Shown: piece by piece, positions 1 to 7,728 of the stretch
Layout: the number at the start of each line of letters is the position of its first letter
Numbering within the stretch: position 1 is the stretch's first letter
NCBI GenBank assembly: GCA_022764445.1
Contig: JALERT010000095.1
Location: 1-32,064, forward strand
Direction: 5' to 3'
Source: Lachnospiraceae bacterium
GTDB taxonomy: Bacteria; Bacillota; Clostridia; Lachnospirales; Lachnospiraceae
DNA length: 32,064 nucleotides
Translations under genes and position numbers: made by a program
The notes under the pieces: model-generated
What the model was told of the DNA's origin: nothing
Seen by the model: the letters and a program-made list of their open reading frames with translations, nothing else
Database searches by the model: none

Positions 1-529
1 TCTGGACAGTTCCTTCAGCACCTGCCGCAGATATATAATCACCTACTTTAAAAGGTTTAAGAAGAAGAATTAATACACCACCTGCGAAATTAGAAAGACT
101 TCCCTGAAGTGCAAGACCTATTGCAAGTCCTGCCGAACCCACCATTGCAACGATAGAACTTGTACCAACTCCAAGTATACCCGCCACGACAAATATAAGC
201 AGAAGATTGTATATTACACCTGCTACGGACATAATAAACTTCTGTACACTTATCTCAACTTCCTTGCGTACCATCCATTTATTAGTTATCTTTAATAAAA
301 GCTTTACTATCTTTCTTCCTATCGCAAAGACAATTATTGAAAGAATAACAGTCTTTGCGAAATCCATCATGGCAGCTCTCTGACCAAGAAGATACTCAAT
401 CAGAAAGCTTGTTTTTTCTTCGGTAGTTTTAGCCGAATCGAGTCCTTTTTGAATTTCTTCAACCCCGATACCGGCATTACTTACTACATCATTAACCGCT
501 GTTAACGGATAAAAATTATTTAACACCAT
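1..529 (-). CDS. MscS-family mechanosensitive ion channel (C-terminal part outside window)
   Basis: I translated this by hand; about 176 residues are visible and the gene runs off the left edge. The ATG at 529 has GAGGTT seven bases upstream. After an amphipathic N-terminal stretch there is a first hydrophobic segment, a basic loop, a second hydrophobic segment, and then the glycine/alanine-rich pore helix (SIVAMVGSAGLAIGLALQGS) followed by NFAGGVLILLLKPFKVGDYI. That last part is the signature of the MscS pore helix TM3 and the start of the beta domain. Family members are homo-heptameric membrane channels that release solutes on hypo-osmotic shock. The start lies 19 bases after the glgB stop, so it probably belongs to the DUF1015-glgB transcription unit. 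The cytoplasmic vestibule cannot be checked here. Confidence 0.9.
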   Translation of the reverse strand, partial: MVLNNFYPLTAVNDVVSNAGIGVEEIQKGLDSAKTTEEKTSFLIEYLLGQRAAMMDFAKTVILSIIVFAIGRKIVKLLLKITNKWMVRKEVEISVQKFIMSVAGVIYNLLLIFVVAGILGVGTSSIVAMVGSAGLAIGLALQGSLSNFAGGVLILLLKPFKVGDYISAAGAEGTVQ

Positions 530-548
530 TATGGCAACCTCTTATTTA

Positions 549-2846
549 TTATATTTCAATACATTTATATACAGATATTCCAAGTGGAGGTACTGTAACA
601 AGAATTGAATTATCAAGACCATCCCATGTAACAGCTTTTGACGTTTTCTGACGCTTATTAATATTGTCACCACCACCATAAATTGCACTGTCACTATTAA
701 ATATCTCTTTGTACTTGCCTGCAAATGGTACACCGATTCTGAACTTCTCATGAACAACAGGTGTAAAATTACATACTATAAGAAGCTTCTCCCCTGACTT
801 TTTACCTGTTCTCATAAATGTAACAATACTGTGGTCTGCATCCATATGGCTAAGCCATTTAAAGCCTTCTTCATTGTAATCATCTTCATACAATGCAGGG
901 TGCTTCAAATAAAATGCATTGAGATCTTTTATATAATCCATAAATTGTTTATGTTCAGGAAGCTTTGCTTCATCCCATGGAAGACTTATTTTCTCGTTCC
1001 ATTCTTCCTCCTGGGCAAATTCCTGTCCCATAAATGAAAGATTCTTTCCAGGATGAGCTATCATAAATCCATATGCAGCACGAAGGTTTGCATACTTTTG
1101 TTCCATATCTCCAGGCATCTTCATAAGCATTGATTTCTTGAGATGAACAACCTCATCATGTGAAAATACAAGGATGAAATTCTCACTATATGCATATACC
1201 ATACTAAAAAGAAGTGTTCCATGACATCCTTTTCTATATAAAGGATCTGTCTGCATATAGCTTATGAAATCATTCATCCAGCCCATATTCCACTTAAGGT
1301 CAAATCCAAGACCATCATCTTCTGTTTTTGCTGTAACTTTTGGCCATGCTGTTGATTCCTCTGCAACGATAATGGATCCGTCTTTTCTGCTGTGAACAGC
1401 ATCTGTAAGATTTCTTAAAAGTTCAACTGCTTCAAGATTTTCTTTTCCTCCATATATATTTGGAACCCATTCACCCGGATTCTTACCATAATCGAGATAG
1501 AGCATAGATGCAACGGCGTCCATTCTTATTCCGTCTGCATGATACTTGTCAATCCAGAAAAGCACATTGGAAATCAGGAATGAAATTACTTCAGGCCTTC
1601 CATAATTGTATATCAAAGTACCCCAGTGAGGATGTTCACCTTTTCGTGGATCATAATGCTCATAAAGACATGTTCCGTCAAACTTGGCAAGTCCGTTAGC
1701 ATCCTTAGGGAAATGAGCAGGAACCCAGTCAAGTATTACACCTATTCCATTTTCATGCATATAATCCATAAAATACATAAAGTCCTCAGGCGAACCATAT
1801 CTTGAAGTAACAGCGTAATAACCTGTTACCTGATATCCCCATGACTCATCAAGCGGATGTTCCATTATAGGCATAAGCTCTATATGTGTATATCCCATTG
1901 ATTTCACATAATCCGCAAGAAGTGGTGCAATCTCTCTGTAATTCATAAACTCATCATCACATGTAGGTGCTTCTATATCTGAATAATCTTTCTTCATCCA
2001 TGATCCAAGATGCACCTCATAAACAGACATCGGCTTATCTTTAAAATCATATTTTTTTCTTGCAGTCATCCACTTCTTATCATGCCATTTATAATCTGCA
2101 ATATTCTTAACAATGCTTGCATTATTTGGTCTCTGCTCACATGCATATCCATATGGATCTGTCTTTAAAAATGCCGTCTGTGGATTTGACTTTATCTCGT
2201 ATTTGTAAATATCATCACATGTCATTCCTGGTATGAATATAGAAAATACACCTGTATTTCCAACCCTGAACATCTGCTGGCGTCTTCCATCCCAGAAATT
2301 AAAATCACCTACAACGCTTACTCTCATTGCATTAGGCGCCCATACTGCAAAATGAACACCATATACGGTATCTTCTGTACCATTCTTATCAGTCTCTGGA
2401 GTTACATCCCAGCGAATCTCAGCGTTGCTTCCGAATCCGTCAATTGCTATAGGATGTGCACCCATCCAGCTGTAAACATCATAAGCCTGACCTGCCTCAA
2501 ACCTGATTATGTCGCTCTCACCTATTATATCTGTATAAAGATAAGAATCTTCCACTTCAATTACTGAACCATCTTCATACTCAACAATAAAAGTATATGC
2601 CTGAACCCTTTTAAAAGGAAGAAGTACTGCAAATACACCTGCTTCATCGGCTTCTTCCATATCATATACCTTATCTGTTTTCTTAAGCTTTAACTTTACG
2701 CTGCATGCATCAGGAAAAAATGTATGCACAAGAATACCTTCATCCACCTTATGAGGTCCGAGAACATTCTCAGGATGATCCTCTTCTGAATATACAATGC
2801 CTTCTATTGCAGCCCAATCCATTAAATCATATAAAACTTTTTCCAT
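549..2846 (-). CDS. glgB: 1,4-alpha-glucan (glycogen) branching enzyme, GH13
   Basis: 765 residues. The enzyme moves a segment of an alpha-1,4-glucan chain to an alpha-1,6 position during glycogen synthesis in the cytosol. The N-terminal third carries CBM48-like beta domains (for example VHFAVWAPNAMRVSVVGDFN), then the GH13 barrel starts at YEVHLGSW. The predicted nucleophile is Asp443 in GIRMDAVASM, the acid/base is Glu496 in VAEESTAWP, and the third acid lies in the SHDEVVH motif. The 53-residue spacing between nucleophile and acid/base equals that of E. coli GlgB (Asp405/Glu458). The length suits a branching enzyme with an extra N-terminal CBM48 copy. The start has TAAGGAGAGG just upstream. 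It sits 20 bases after the DUF1015 gene and 19 bases before mscS. No other glycogen synthesis gene is in the window. Confidence 0.96.
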   Translation of the reverse strand: MEKVLYDLMDWAAIEGIVYSEEDHPENVLGPHKVDEGILVHTFFPDACSVKLKLKKTDKVYDMEEADEAGVFAVLLPFKRVQAYTFIVEYEDGSVIEVEDSYLYTDIIGESDIIRFEAGQAYDVYSWMGAHPIAIDGFGSNAEIRWDVTPETDKNGTEDTVYGVHFAVWAPNAMRVSVVGDFNFWDGRRQQMFRVGNTGVFSIFIPGMTCDDIYKYEIKSNPQTAFLKTDPYGYACEQRPNNASIVKNIADYKWHDKKWMTARKKYDFKDKPMSVYEVHLGSWMKKDYSDIEAPTCDDEFMNYREIAPLLADYVKSMGYTHIELMPIMEHPLDESWGYQVTGYYAVTSRYGSPEDFMYFMDYMHENGIGVILDWVPAHFPKDANGLAKFDGTCLYEHYDPRKGEHPHWGTLIYNYGRPEVISFLISNVLFWIDKYHADGIRMDAVASMLYLDYGKNPGEWVPNIYGGKENLEAVELLRNLTDAVHSRKDGSIIVAEESTAWPKVTAKTEDDGLGFDLKWNMGWMNDFISYMQTDPLYRKGCHGTLLFSMVYAYSENFILVFSHDEVVHLKKSMLMKMPGDMEQKYANLRAAYGFMIAHPGKNLSFMGQEFAQEEEWNEKISLPWDEAKLPEHKQFMDYIKDLNAFYLKHPALYEDDYNEEGFKWLSHMDADHSIVTFMRTGKKSGEKLLIVCNFTPVVHEKFRIGVPFAGKYKEIFNSDSAIYGGGDNINKRQKTSKAVTWDGLDNSILVTVPPLGISVYKCIEI

Positions 2847-2866
2847 ATCCCTCTCCTTATATCACT

Positions 2867-4105
2867 CTATATTCTGTGTATAAACAACCCGCTTCTTAAT
2901 TTTGGTTCAAACCATGTCGATTTAGGAGGCATAAGCAATCCCGCATCAGCCACGTCAAAAAGTTCATTTATCGATGTAGGATACATTGCAAACGATACCT
3001 TCATGTCAGAATCTGCCCTCTTTTCAAGTTCTGTAAGTCCACGTATTCCTCCTATAAAATCAATCCTTGAATCTGTTCGTGGATCTTTTATACCAAGTAC
3101 AGGCTCAAGAAGATAATTCTGAAGGAGTGAAACATCAAGTGATAAAACAGGATCTGTTATAGCTTTAAGCTTATCAGATGATGTAAGCATATACCATGTC
3201 TTATCCAGATACATGGCAACCTGTCCTTTTTCTTTTGGATGAGTTGCTTCATCTAACACTTCCACTGAATAGTTTTCTTTAACCTTATCCAAAAACTGTT
3301 CCTTTGTGAGTCCGTTCAGATCTTTTACTGACCTGTTATAATCCATGATCATAAGCTGGTCATCCGGGAATAATACAGAGAGGAAGTAATTAAATTCTTC
3401 TGTTCCATCATAACCCGGGTTTTCATTACGTCTCTTAATACCAACCTTTACAGCCGAAGCAGCACGATGATGACCATCTGCAATATATATCTCATTTATT
3501 CCGTCGAATGCATCTTCAACTTTTTTTATGTCTGCCTTGTCAGATATCTTCCAGACGGTATGACCTATACCATCATCTGCCGTAAAATCATATATAGGTT
3601 TCTGTTCATTGACAACTTTTGCCACAACATCATTTATTGCCTTATGAGATCTGTATGCCAAAAAAATAGGACCTGTCTGTGCACTTAATGTATCTACATG
3701 ACATATACGGTCTTGCTCTTTTTCTTCTCTCGTATTTTCATGTTTTTTAATTACGTTGTTAAGGTAATCATCAACACCTGCACATGCAACTATACCTGTC
3801 TGTCTTCTTCCATCCATCGTCAGACTGTATATATAATAGCACTCCTCATTATCTTTTATAAATGTACCATCCTTTACCATATCTTCAAATATCTCTTTTG
3901 CTTTAAGGTAAACTTCAGGTGCATATGTATCTACACTGTCGGGAAACTGTGTCTCTGCTCTGTCTATCTTTAAAAATGACAGTGGTTCTTTTTCCACCAC
4001 AGCCTTTGCCTCACTTCTATTATAAACATCATAAGGAAGAGCTGCCACTCTGTCGGCAACTTTCTCATTAGGTCTTACTGCTGCAAATGGTTTTATCTTT
4101 GCCAT
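2867..4105 (-). CDS. DUF1015 family protein with DGHHR motif
   Basis: 412 residues from the ATG at 4105. The longer reading frame begins four codons earlier, but that ATG lies inside the GGAGG ribosome binding site at 4111-4115, so the start MAKIKPF is preferred. The MAKIKPFAAVRP opening and overall length match the DUF1015 family, whose biochemical role is not established. The clearest motif is DGHHRAASA at residues 210-218, which resembles the DGHHR loop of ParB/sulfiredoxin-fold proteins, including free serine kinases. In clostridia I recall this family beside serine biosynthesis genes, but here it is followed by glgB. I see no signal peptide or membrane segment, so it is probably cytosolic. 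The family assignment is firm; any kinase-like function is inference. Confidence 0.88.
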   Translation of the reverse strand: MAKIKPFAAVRPNEKVADRVAALPYDVYNRSEAKAVVEKEPLSFLKIDRAETQFPDSVDTYAPEVYLKAKEIFEDMVKDGTFIKDNEECYYIYSLTMDGRRQTGIVACAGVDDYLNNVIKKHENTREEKEQDRICHVDTLSAQTGPIFLAYRSHKAINDVVAKVVNEQKPIYDFTADDGIGHTVWKISDKADIKKVEDAFDGINEIYIADGHHRAASAVKVGIKRRNENPGYDGTEEFNYFLSVLFPDDQLMIMDYNRSVKDLNGLTKEQFLDKVKENYSVEVLDEATHPKEKGQVAMYLDKTWYMLTSSDKLKAITDPVLSLDVSLLQNYLLEPVLGIKDPRTDSRIDFIGGIRGLTELEKRADSDMKVSFAMYPTSINELFDVADAGLLMPPKSTWFEPKLRSGLFIHRI

Positions 4106-4136
4106 AACTACCTCCATATATTATTTTATATATTTT

Positions 4137-4145
4137 ATTATAACA
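4137..4145 (-). promoter_or_regulatory. Extended -10 promoter for the DUF1015-glgB-mscS unit
   Basis: On the minus strand TGT is followed directly by TATAAT (plus-strand ATTATA at 4137-4142), an extended -10 element. No good -35 is present in the T-rich stretch upstream, as is common for extended -10 promoters. The inferred start is near 4130, about 25 bases before the DUF1015 start codon. It is divergent from the plus-strand promoter at 4183-4211. Confidence 0.5.
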
Positions 4146-4182
4146 GAAATCTATAAAAAAAAATAGTAACAGTTCAGTTTTT

Positions 4183-4211
4183 TTGACCATATTGCCCTAA
4201 TCTGATATACT
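4183..4211 (+). promoter_or_regulatory. Sigma-A type promoter of the HAD-GNAT gene
   Basis: TTGACC (4183-4188) and TATACT (4206-4211) are separated by 17 bases, with an extended -10 TGA at 4203-4205. The inferred start is near 4218, and GGAAGGGAGG at 4225-4234 precedes the ATG at 4244 by nine bases. A short motif GTAACAGTTCAG (4166-4177) lies just upstream, between the two divergent promoters. Confidence 0.7.
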
Positions 4212-4243
4212 AATGTAAAGAGAAGGAAGGGAGGCATGATACT

Positions 4244-5422
4244 ATGTTAAAAGCAGTAATATTTGATATGGATGGTGTCATTATTGACAGCGAACCACAG
4301 CATGCCCGGGCAGGAATCGATGTTCTCAAACGTCATGGTGTAGACATCGACAAAAATTACCTTGAACAGTTTATCGGAAGCTCCACAAGAAAAATGGCTG
4401 AAAAATCCATTAGTGATTTTTCTCTTAATATAACTGCTGACGAGCTTCTTGCAGAACTTGAACGTGCCAAAAAAGAATACGCCGTAAAGGAAGGATATAT
4501 TGCTGTTCCGGGTGTAAAGGAACTTATAATTAAGCTTTATCAGGCGGGAATACATATGGCCATAGCATCGTCATCTTCTACGGCAGAAATTTCTGATGTT
4601 GTTAAATCATTAGGAATACGTAAGTATTTTGATAAACTTATATCAAGTTCCAATGTAGAAAATCCAAAGCCTGCACCTGATATATTTTTACTTACACTTT
4701 CCAAACTGGGTGTAAATGCCAAAGAAGCCATAGTTATAGAAGATTCTGATCATGGTGTAAAGGCTGCAAAAGCTGCCGGTATAGCCTGCATTGGATATAT
4801 CAATCCAAACTCCGGTAATCAATCTTTAAAAGATGCTGATGTACTTCTTGAATCTTTTGAAGGTCTTAGTGTAAAATTTATAAACAACACTCTTCTTCGT
4901 TCACAAGGTAAACCGCTCAATATAACATCTACGAGACGACTGAATATAAGGGAATTATCTGTATCCGATGTTAAAGATATATATCCTATATATAAAGATC
5001 CGAATATAAGAAAATATATTGATGATATTGATGATTATCTTGATACAGAAATGGAAAAGCAAAAAGCCTATATAAAAAATGTTTATTCTTTCTACGGATA
5101 CGGACTTTGGGGAGTTTTCAGTAAAACAACAGGAAAATTAATCGGACGCTGTGGTATAGAAAATCATGTAATAGACGGGAAGGAAGAAATCATGCTGTCA
5201 TATCTTCTTGACAGCCACCATTGGGGATACGGATATGCCGTTGAATGCTGCGAGGCAGTTTTAAAATACGCTGCAGAAGAATTAGATATTAAACGTATAG
5301 TTGCAGTTATTGATTACGACAATTCACGTTCTATAAAGACAGCACAGAAAATAGGAATGAAATGTGAAAGAGACATAATATACAATAATCGCGAATGTCT
5401 TCTTTATTCCATATCATTATAA
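4244..5422 (+). CDS. Two-domain protein: HAD hydrolase (beta-phosphoglucomutase/phosphatase type) fused to GNAT acetyltransferase
   Basis: 392 residues. Residues 1 to about 215 are a HAD-superfamily hydrolase: motif I FDMDGVIIDSE with Asp8 as nucleophile and Asp10 as acid/base, a helical cap, motif II serine within ASSSS, motif III lysine in NPKPAPDIF, and the magnesium-binding VIEDSDHGVKAA. This is the subgroup containing beta-phosphoglucomutase and sugar-phosphate phosphatases. After a short linker, residues about 228-392 form a RimJ/RimL-type GNAT domain: the opening LNIRELSVSD, the core GRCGIENHVIDGKEE, an HHWGYGYAVE stretch in the acetyl-CoA loop position, and NSRSIKTAQKIGM. The reading frame is continuous. 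It is monocistronic, with its own promoter and terminator. The substrates of both domains are unknown. Confidence 0.9.
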   Translation: MLKAVIFDMDGVIIDSEPQHARAGIDVLKRHGVDIDKNYLEQFIGSSTRKMAEKSISDFSLNITADELLAELERAKKEYAVKEGYIAVPGVKELIIKLYQAGIHMAIASSSSTAEISDVVKSLGIRKYFDKLISSSNVENPKPAPDIFLLTLSKLGVNAKEAIVIEDSDHGVKAAKAAGIACIGYINPNSGNQSLKDADVLLESFEGLSVKFINNTLLRSQGKPLNITSTRRLNIRELSVSDVKDIYPIYKDPNIRKYIDDIDDYLDTEMEKQKAYIKNVYSFYGYGLWGVFSKTTGKLIGRCGIENHVIDGKEEIMLSYLLDSHHWGYGYAVECCEAVLKYAAEELDIKRIVAVIDYDNSRSIKTAQKIGMKCERDIIYNNRECLLYSISL

Positions 5423-5495
5423 GAATTATTCTAAATACCAAAAATTAGCATGAAAGACATAAATATTTAATTTATTATAATATACAATTAAATAA

Positions 5496-5574
5496 AAAAG
5501 AGACTCTGAATCATATATTCTGAAAGTAATTTATAAATCATACTTTCTTTAAATACAATTTCAGAGTCTCTTTT
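5496..5574. terminator. Bidirectional intrinsic terminator between convergent genes
   Basis: AAAAGAGACTCTGAA (5496-5510) pairs perfectly with TTCAGAGTCTCTTTT (5560-5574), giving a 15-base stem with A-tract and T-tract on the outside. The loop contains a second inverted repeat, GAAAGTA (5522-5528) with TACTTTC (5541-5547). It serves the plus-strand HAD-GNAT gene and the minus-strand lipoprotein gene. Confidence 0.85.
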
Positions 5575-5611
5575 CATACTGCCACAATGACACATACGTT
5601 TATCAAACCTG

Positions 5612-6040
5612 CTAACGAGCTGCCGGTGTTGATGTGGCTTTGTTATTTCTATTTGTTGTATTTTTGTTGTTTTTGTTATTATTATTTACTGTACCATTTT
5701 TATTTGTATTGTTATCGTTTATATTGCCTCTGTCATCAGTTGTACTGTTAACATTGCTGTTGTTGTTACCATTGCCGGTTAAATCATCTACGGCATCTCC
5801 TACTGCATCTCCTGTATCTTCTACTGCATTTCCAAGATCATCTACAACACCGCCATTGTCGTTATTGTTGTTATTATCATTATTGTCGTTTGTATTATTG
5901 CCGTTATTATCAGCCGGTGCAGTAGTTGCAGATGGTGAAGTTGTGGCATTATCGTTATTACCATTATTATTACCACAACCACCAAGCATCATTACTGACA
6001 TTGACAATACAGCAGCTAATAAATAAATTTTCTTTCTCAT
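5612..6040 (-). CDS. Asn-rich low-complexity lipoprotein
   Basis: 142 residues, with AAAGGAGAAG before the ATG. An N-terminal signal peptide (RKK, then a hydrophobic core) ends in the lipobox LGGC with Cys22, so the protein should be lipid-anchored on the outer face of the membrane. The mature part is almost entirely Asn, Asp, Thr and Gly: runs of Asn with Asp, a Ser/Thr/Ala/Pro patch, a central amphipathic block (DDLGNAVEDTGDAVGDAVDD), more Asn-rich sequence, and a Lys-containing tail ending STPAAR. No enzymatic domain is visible. The central alternation of A-V-x-D could form a short helix. The lipoprotein call is good; function is unknown. It is monocistronic, convergent with the HAD-GNAT gene and downstream of the putP terminator. 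Confidence 0.85.
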   Translation of the reverse strand: MRKKIYLLAAVLSMSVMMLGGCGNNNGNNDNATTSPSATTAPADNNGNNTNDNNDNNNNNDNGGVVDDLGNAVEDTGDAVGDAVDDLTGNGNNNSNVNSTTDDRGNINDNNTNKNGTVNNNNKNNKNTTNRNNKATSTPAAR

Positions 6041-6118
6041 ATCTTCTCCTTTACTTTAAGGTTAATTTTTTCTTGCAACCTTATTATTACTCTAAGAGAA
6101 AATATTATTCATTTTATT

Positions 6119-6163
6119 AAAAAAAAGATTAAGGTGTGAAACACATTTTCACCCCTTAATCTT
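6119..6163 (-). terminator. Intrinsic terminator of the citrate synthase-putP unit
   Basis: AAGATTAAGG (6125-6134) pairs with CCTTAATCTT (6154-6163), and inside that GTGAAA (6136-6141) pairs with TTTCAC (6147-6152), leaving a five-base loop. On the minus strand the stem is followed by a run of eight T (plus-strand A 6119-6126). It lies about 20 bases after the putP stop. Confidence 0.88.
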
Positions 6164-6183
6164 AAAAACTATTATGTAAAAAA

Positions 6184-7710
6184 TCAAATTGCCTTTTTTG
6201 ATTTTTCAAATTCTTCAAGTATAGAATCATCAGGCGCTTTTGTGCAAAGACTTACAACGACTATAAATATAAGACTTAAGAAGAATCCTACAAGAAGAGA
6301 ATATATTCCTGTTGCTGCATATATAGTTTTGCCGCCGATAAGTGGAAGATAATCCCATACTATTACTGTTATACCACCTGAAAGTATACCAGCAACTGCA
6401 CCTGGAAGATTTGTTCTCTTCCAGAAAAGAGACATAACTACAATTGGTCCAAATGCTGATCCAAGACCTGCCCATGCGTCTGACACAAGATTCATAATAC
6501 TGCTTTCAGGATCCCACGCAATTATAAATGCAAGAAGTGCTACAACGATAACTGTTATTCTACTTACCCTGAGAACTTTTTTATCCGATGCATCAGGCTT
6601 TACGATATTTTTATATATGTCTTTTGAAACAGATGATGCGCAGACAAGAAGCTGTGAATCTGCCGTTGACATTATCGCTGCCAGTATTCCGCATAAGAAT
6701 ATACCTCCAATAAATGGTACCGGTACATGCTCTGTAAATACTTTTTCAATCATTTTTATAAATACGCTCTCAGAATCCTTAAGAACATCTGCTGCAAAAT
6801 ATGCTCGTCCTATAACTCCAATAAAGCACGCTGCCGTGAGTGATAATGTAACCCAAACAATAGCAACTGCACTTGATTTCTTAAGCTCTTTTTCATCCCT
6901 GATTGCCATGAAACGTACTAATATATGTGGCATTCCACAATAACCAAGACCCCATGCAAGCTGTGATATTATATCAATAGCTTTATATGGTTTTCCTCCA
7001 TTAGAAAAGAGACTCATATAATCATCATAACCACCTGCTACGTTACTTGCAACGATATTATTATAAAAATCTCCGCCTATAAATGCATATGCAACTATCG
7101 GTACGATAAGAAGCCCCACAAGCATAAGAAGACCCTGAATAAAATCGGTAGTACATACTGCAAGGAATCCTCCAAGAAATGTATAAGTAAGTATAACAGC
7201 TGCACCTATGGCAAGTGCGATATGATAATCAACACCAAATACAGTATTGAACAGCTTACCTCCTGAAGCAAGTGCTGATGCTGTATACACCAGGAAAAAT
7301 ATCACAATTACACCTGATGATATTGTAAGAAGAATTTTCTTCTTATCATGAAATCTGTTTTCAAAAAACTCTGGAAGAGTCATTGAATTATTGGCTATAA
7401 TCGTATATCTTCTAAGTCTCTTAGATATAAGAAGCCAGTTGCATACTGTACCAAGAAAAAGACCAACCGCTCTCCATGCCTGACCTGTACCAAGTGCATA
7501 AATTGAACCAGGAAGTCCCATAAGAAGCCATCCACTCATGTCTGATGCCTGGGCTGACAATGCAGCAACCCAGCCGCTTAAGCCTCTTCCTCCAAGAAAA
7601 TAATCCTCTGTGCTTTTGGTCTTGTTCATCGACCATACTCCAATTACGATCATAAATAAAAGATATGCAGCAAATGCAACTAAGATCGCTATTAAACTTG
7701 TACTACTCAT
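6184..7710 (-). CDS. putP: Sodium/proline symporter (SSS family)
   Basis: 508 residues with about 13 predicted membrane helices. It takes up proline with sodium across the cytoplasmic membrane. Residues 30-75 (DYFLGGRGLSGWVAALSAQ, then ASDMSGWLLMGLPG) match E. coli PutP closely, including the Asp and Ser of the Asp55/Ser57 sodium site. AAIMSTADSQLL carries the Ser-Thr pair equivalent to Ser340/Thr341. LPEFFENRF and YTFLGGFLAV are further PutP-type signatures. The length is normal. GAGAGGAAAA precedes the ATG. It starts 18 bases after the citrate synthase stop and is followed by a strong terminator, so the two genes are probably one transcript. Proline is the best substrate call, but a related organic solute is possible. 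Confidence 0.93.
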   Translation of the reverse strand: MSSTSLIAILVAFAAYLLFMIVIGVWSMNKTKSTEDYFLGGRGLSGWVAALSAQASDMSGWLLMGLPGSIYALGTGQAWRAVGLFLGTVCNWLLISKRLRRYTIIANNSMTLPEFFENRFHDKKKILLTISSGVIVIFFLVYTASALASGGKLFNTVFGVDYHIALAIGAAVILTYTFLGGFLAVCTTDFIQGLLMLVGLLIVPIVAYAFIGGDFYNNIVASNVAGGYDDYMSLFSNGGKPYKAIDIISQLAWGLGYCGMPHILVRFMAIRDEKELKKSSAVAIVWVTLSLTAACFIGVIGRAYFAADVLKDSESVFIKMIEKVFTEHVPVPFIGGIFLCGILAAIMSTADSQLLVCASSVSKDIYKNIVKPDASDKKVLRVSRITVIVVALLAFIIAWDPESSIMNLVSDAWAGLGSAFGPIVVMSLFWKRTNLPGAVAGILSGGITVIVWDYLPLIGGKTIYAATGIYSLLVGFFLSLIFIVVVSLCTKAPDDSILEEFEKSKKAI

Positions 7711-7728
7711 AATTTTCCTCTCTTGTAT

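Noticed and set aside
5634-6026. 130-residue plus-strand Leu/Val-rich frame that looks like a membrane protein
   Set aside because: It is the exact antisense of the Asn-rich lipoprotein; Asn codons read backwards give Leu/Val/Ile. The minus frame has the signal peptide, lipobox and ribosome binding site.
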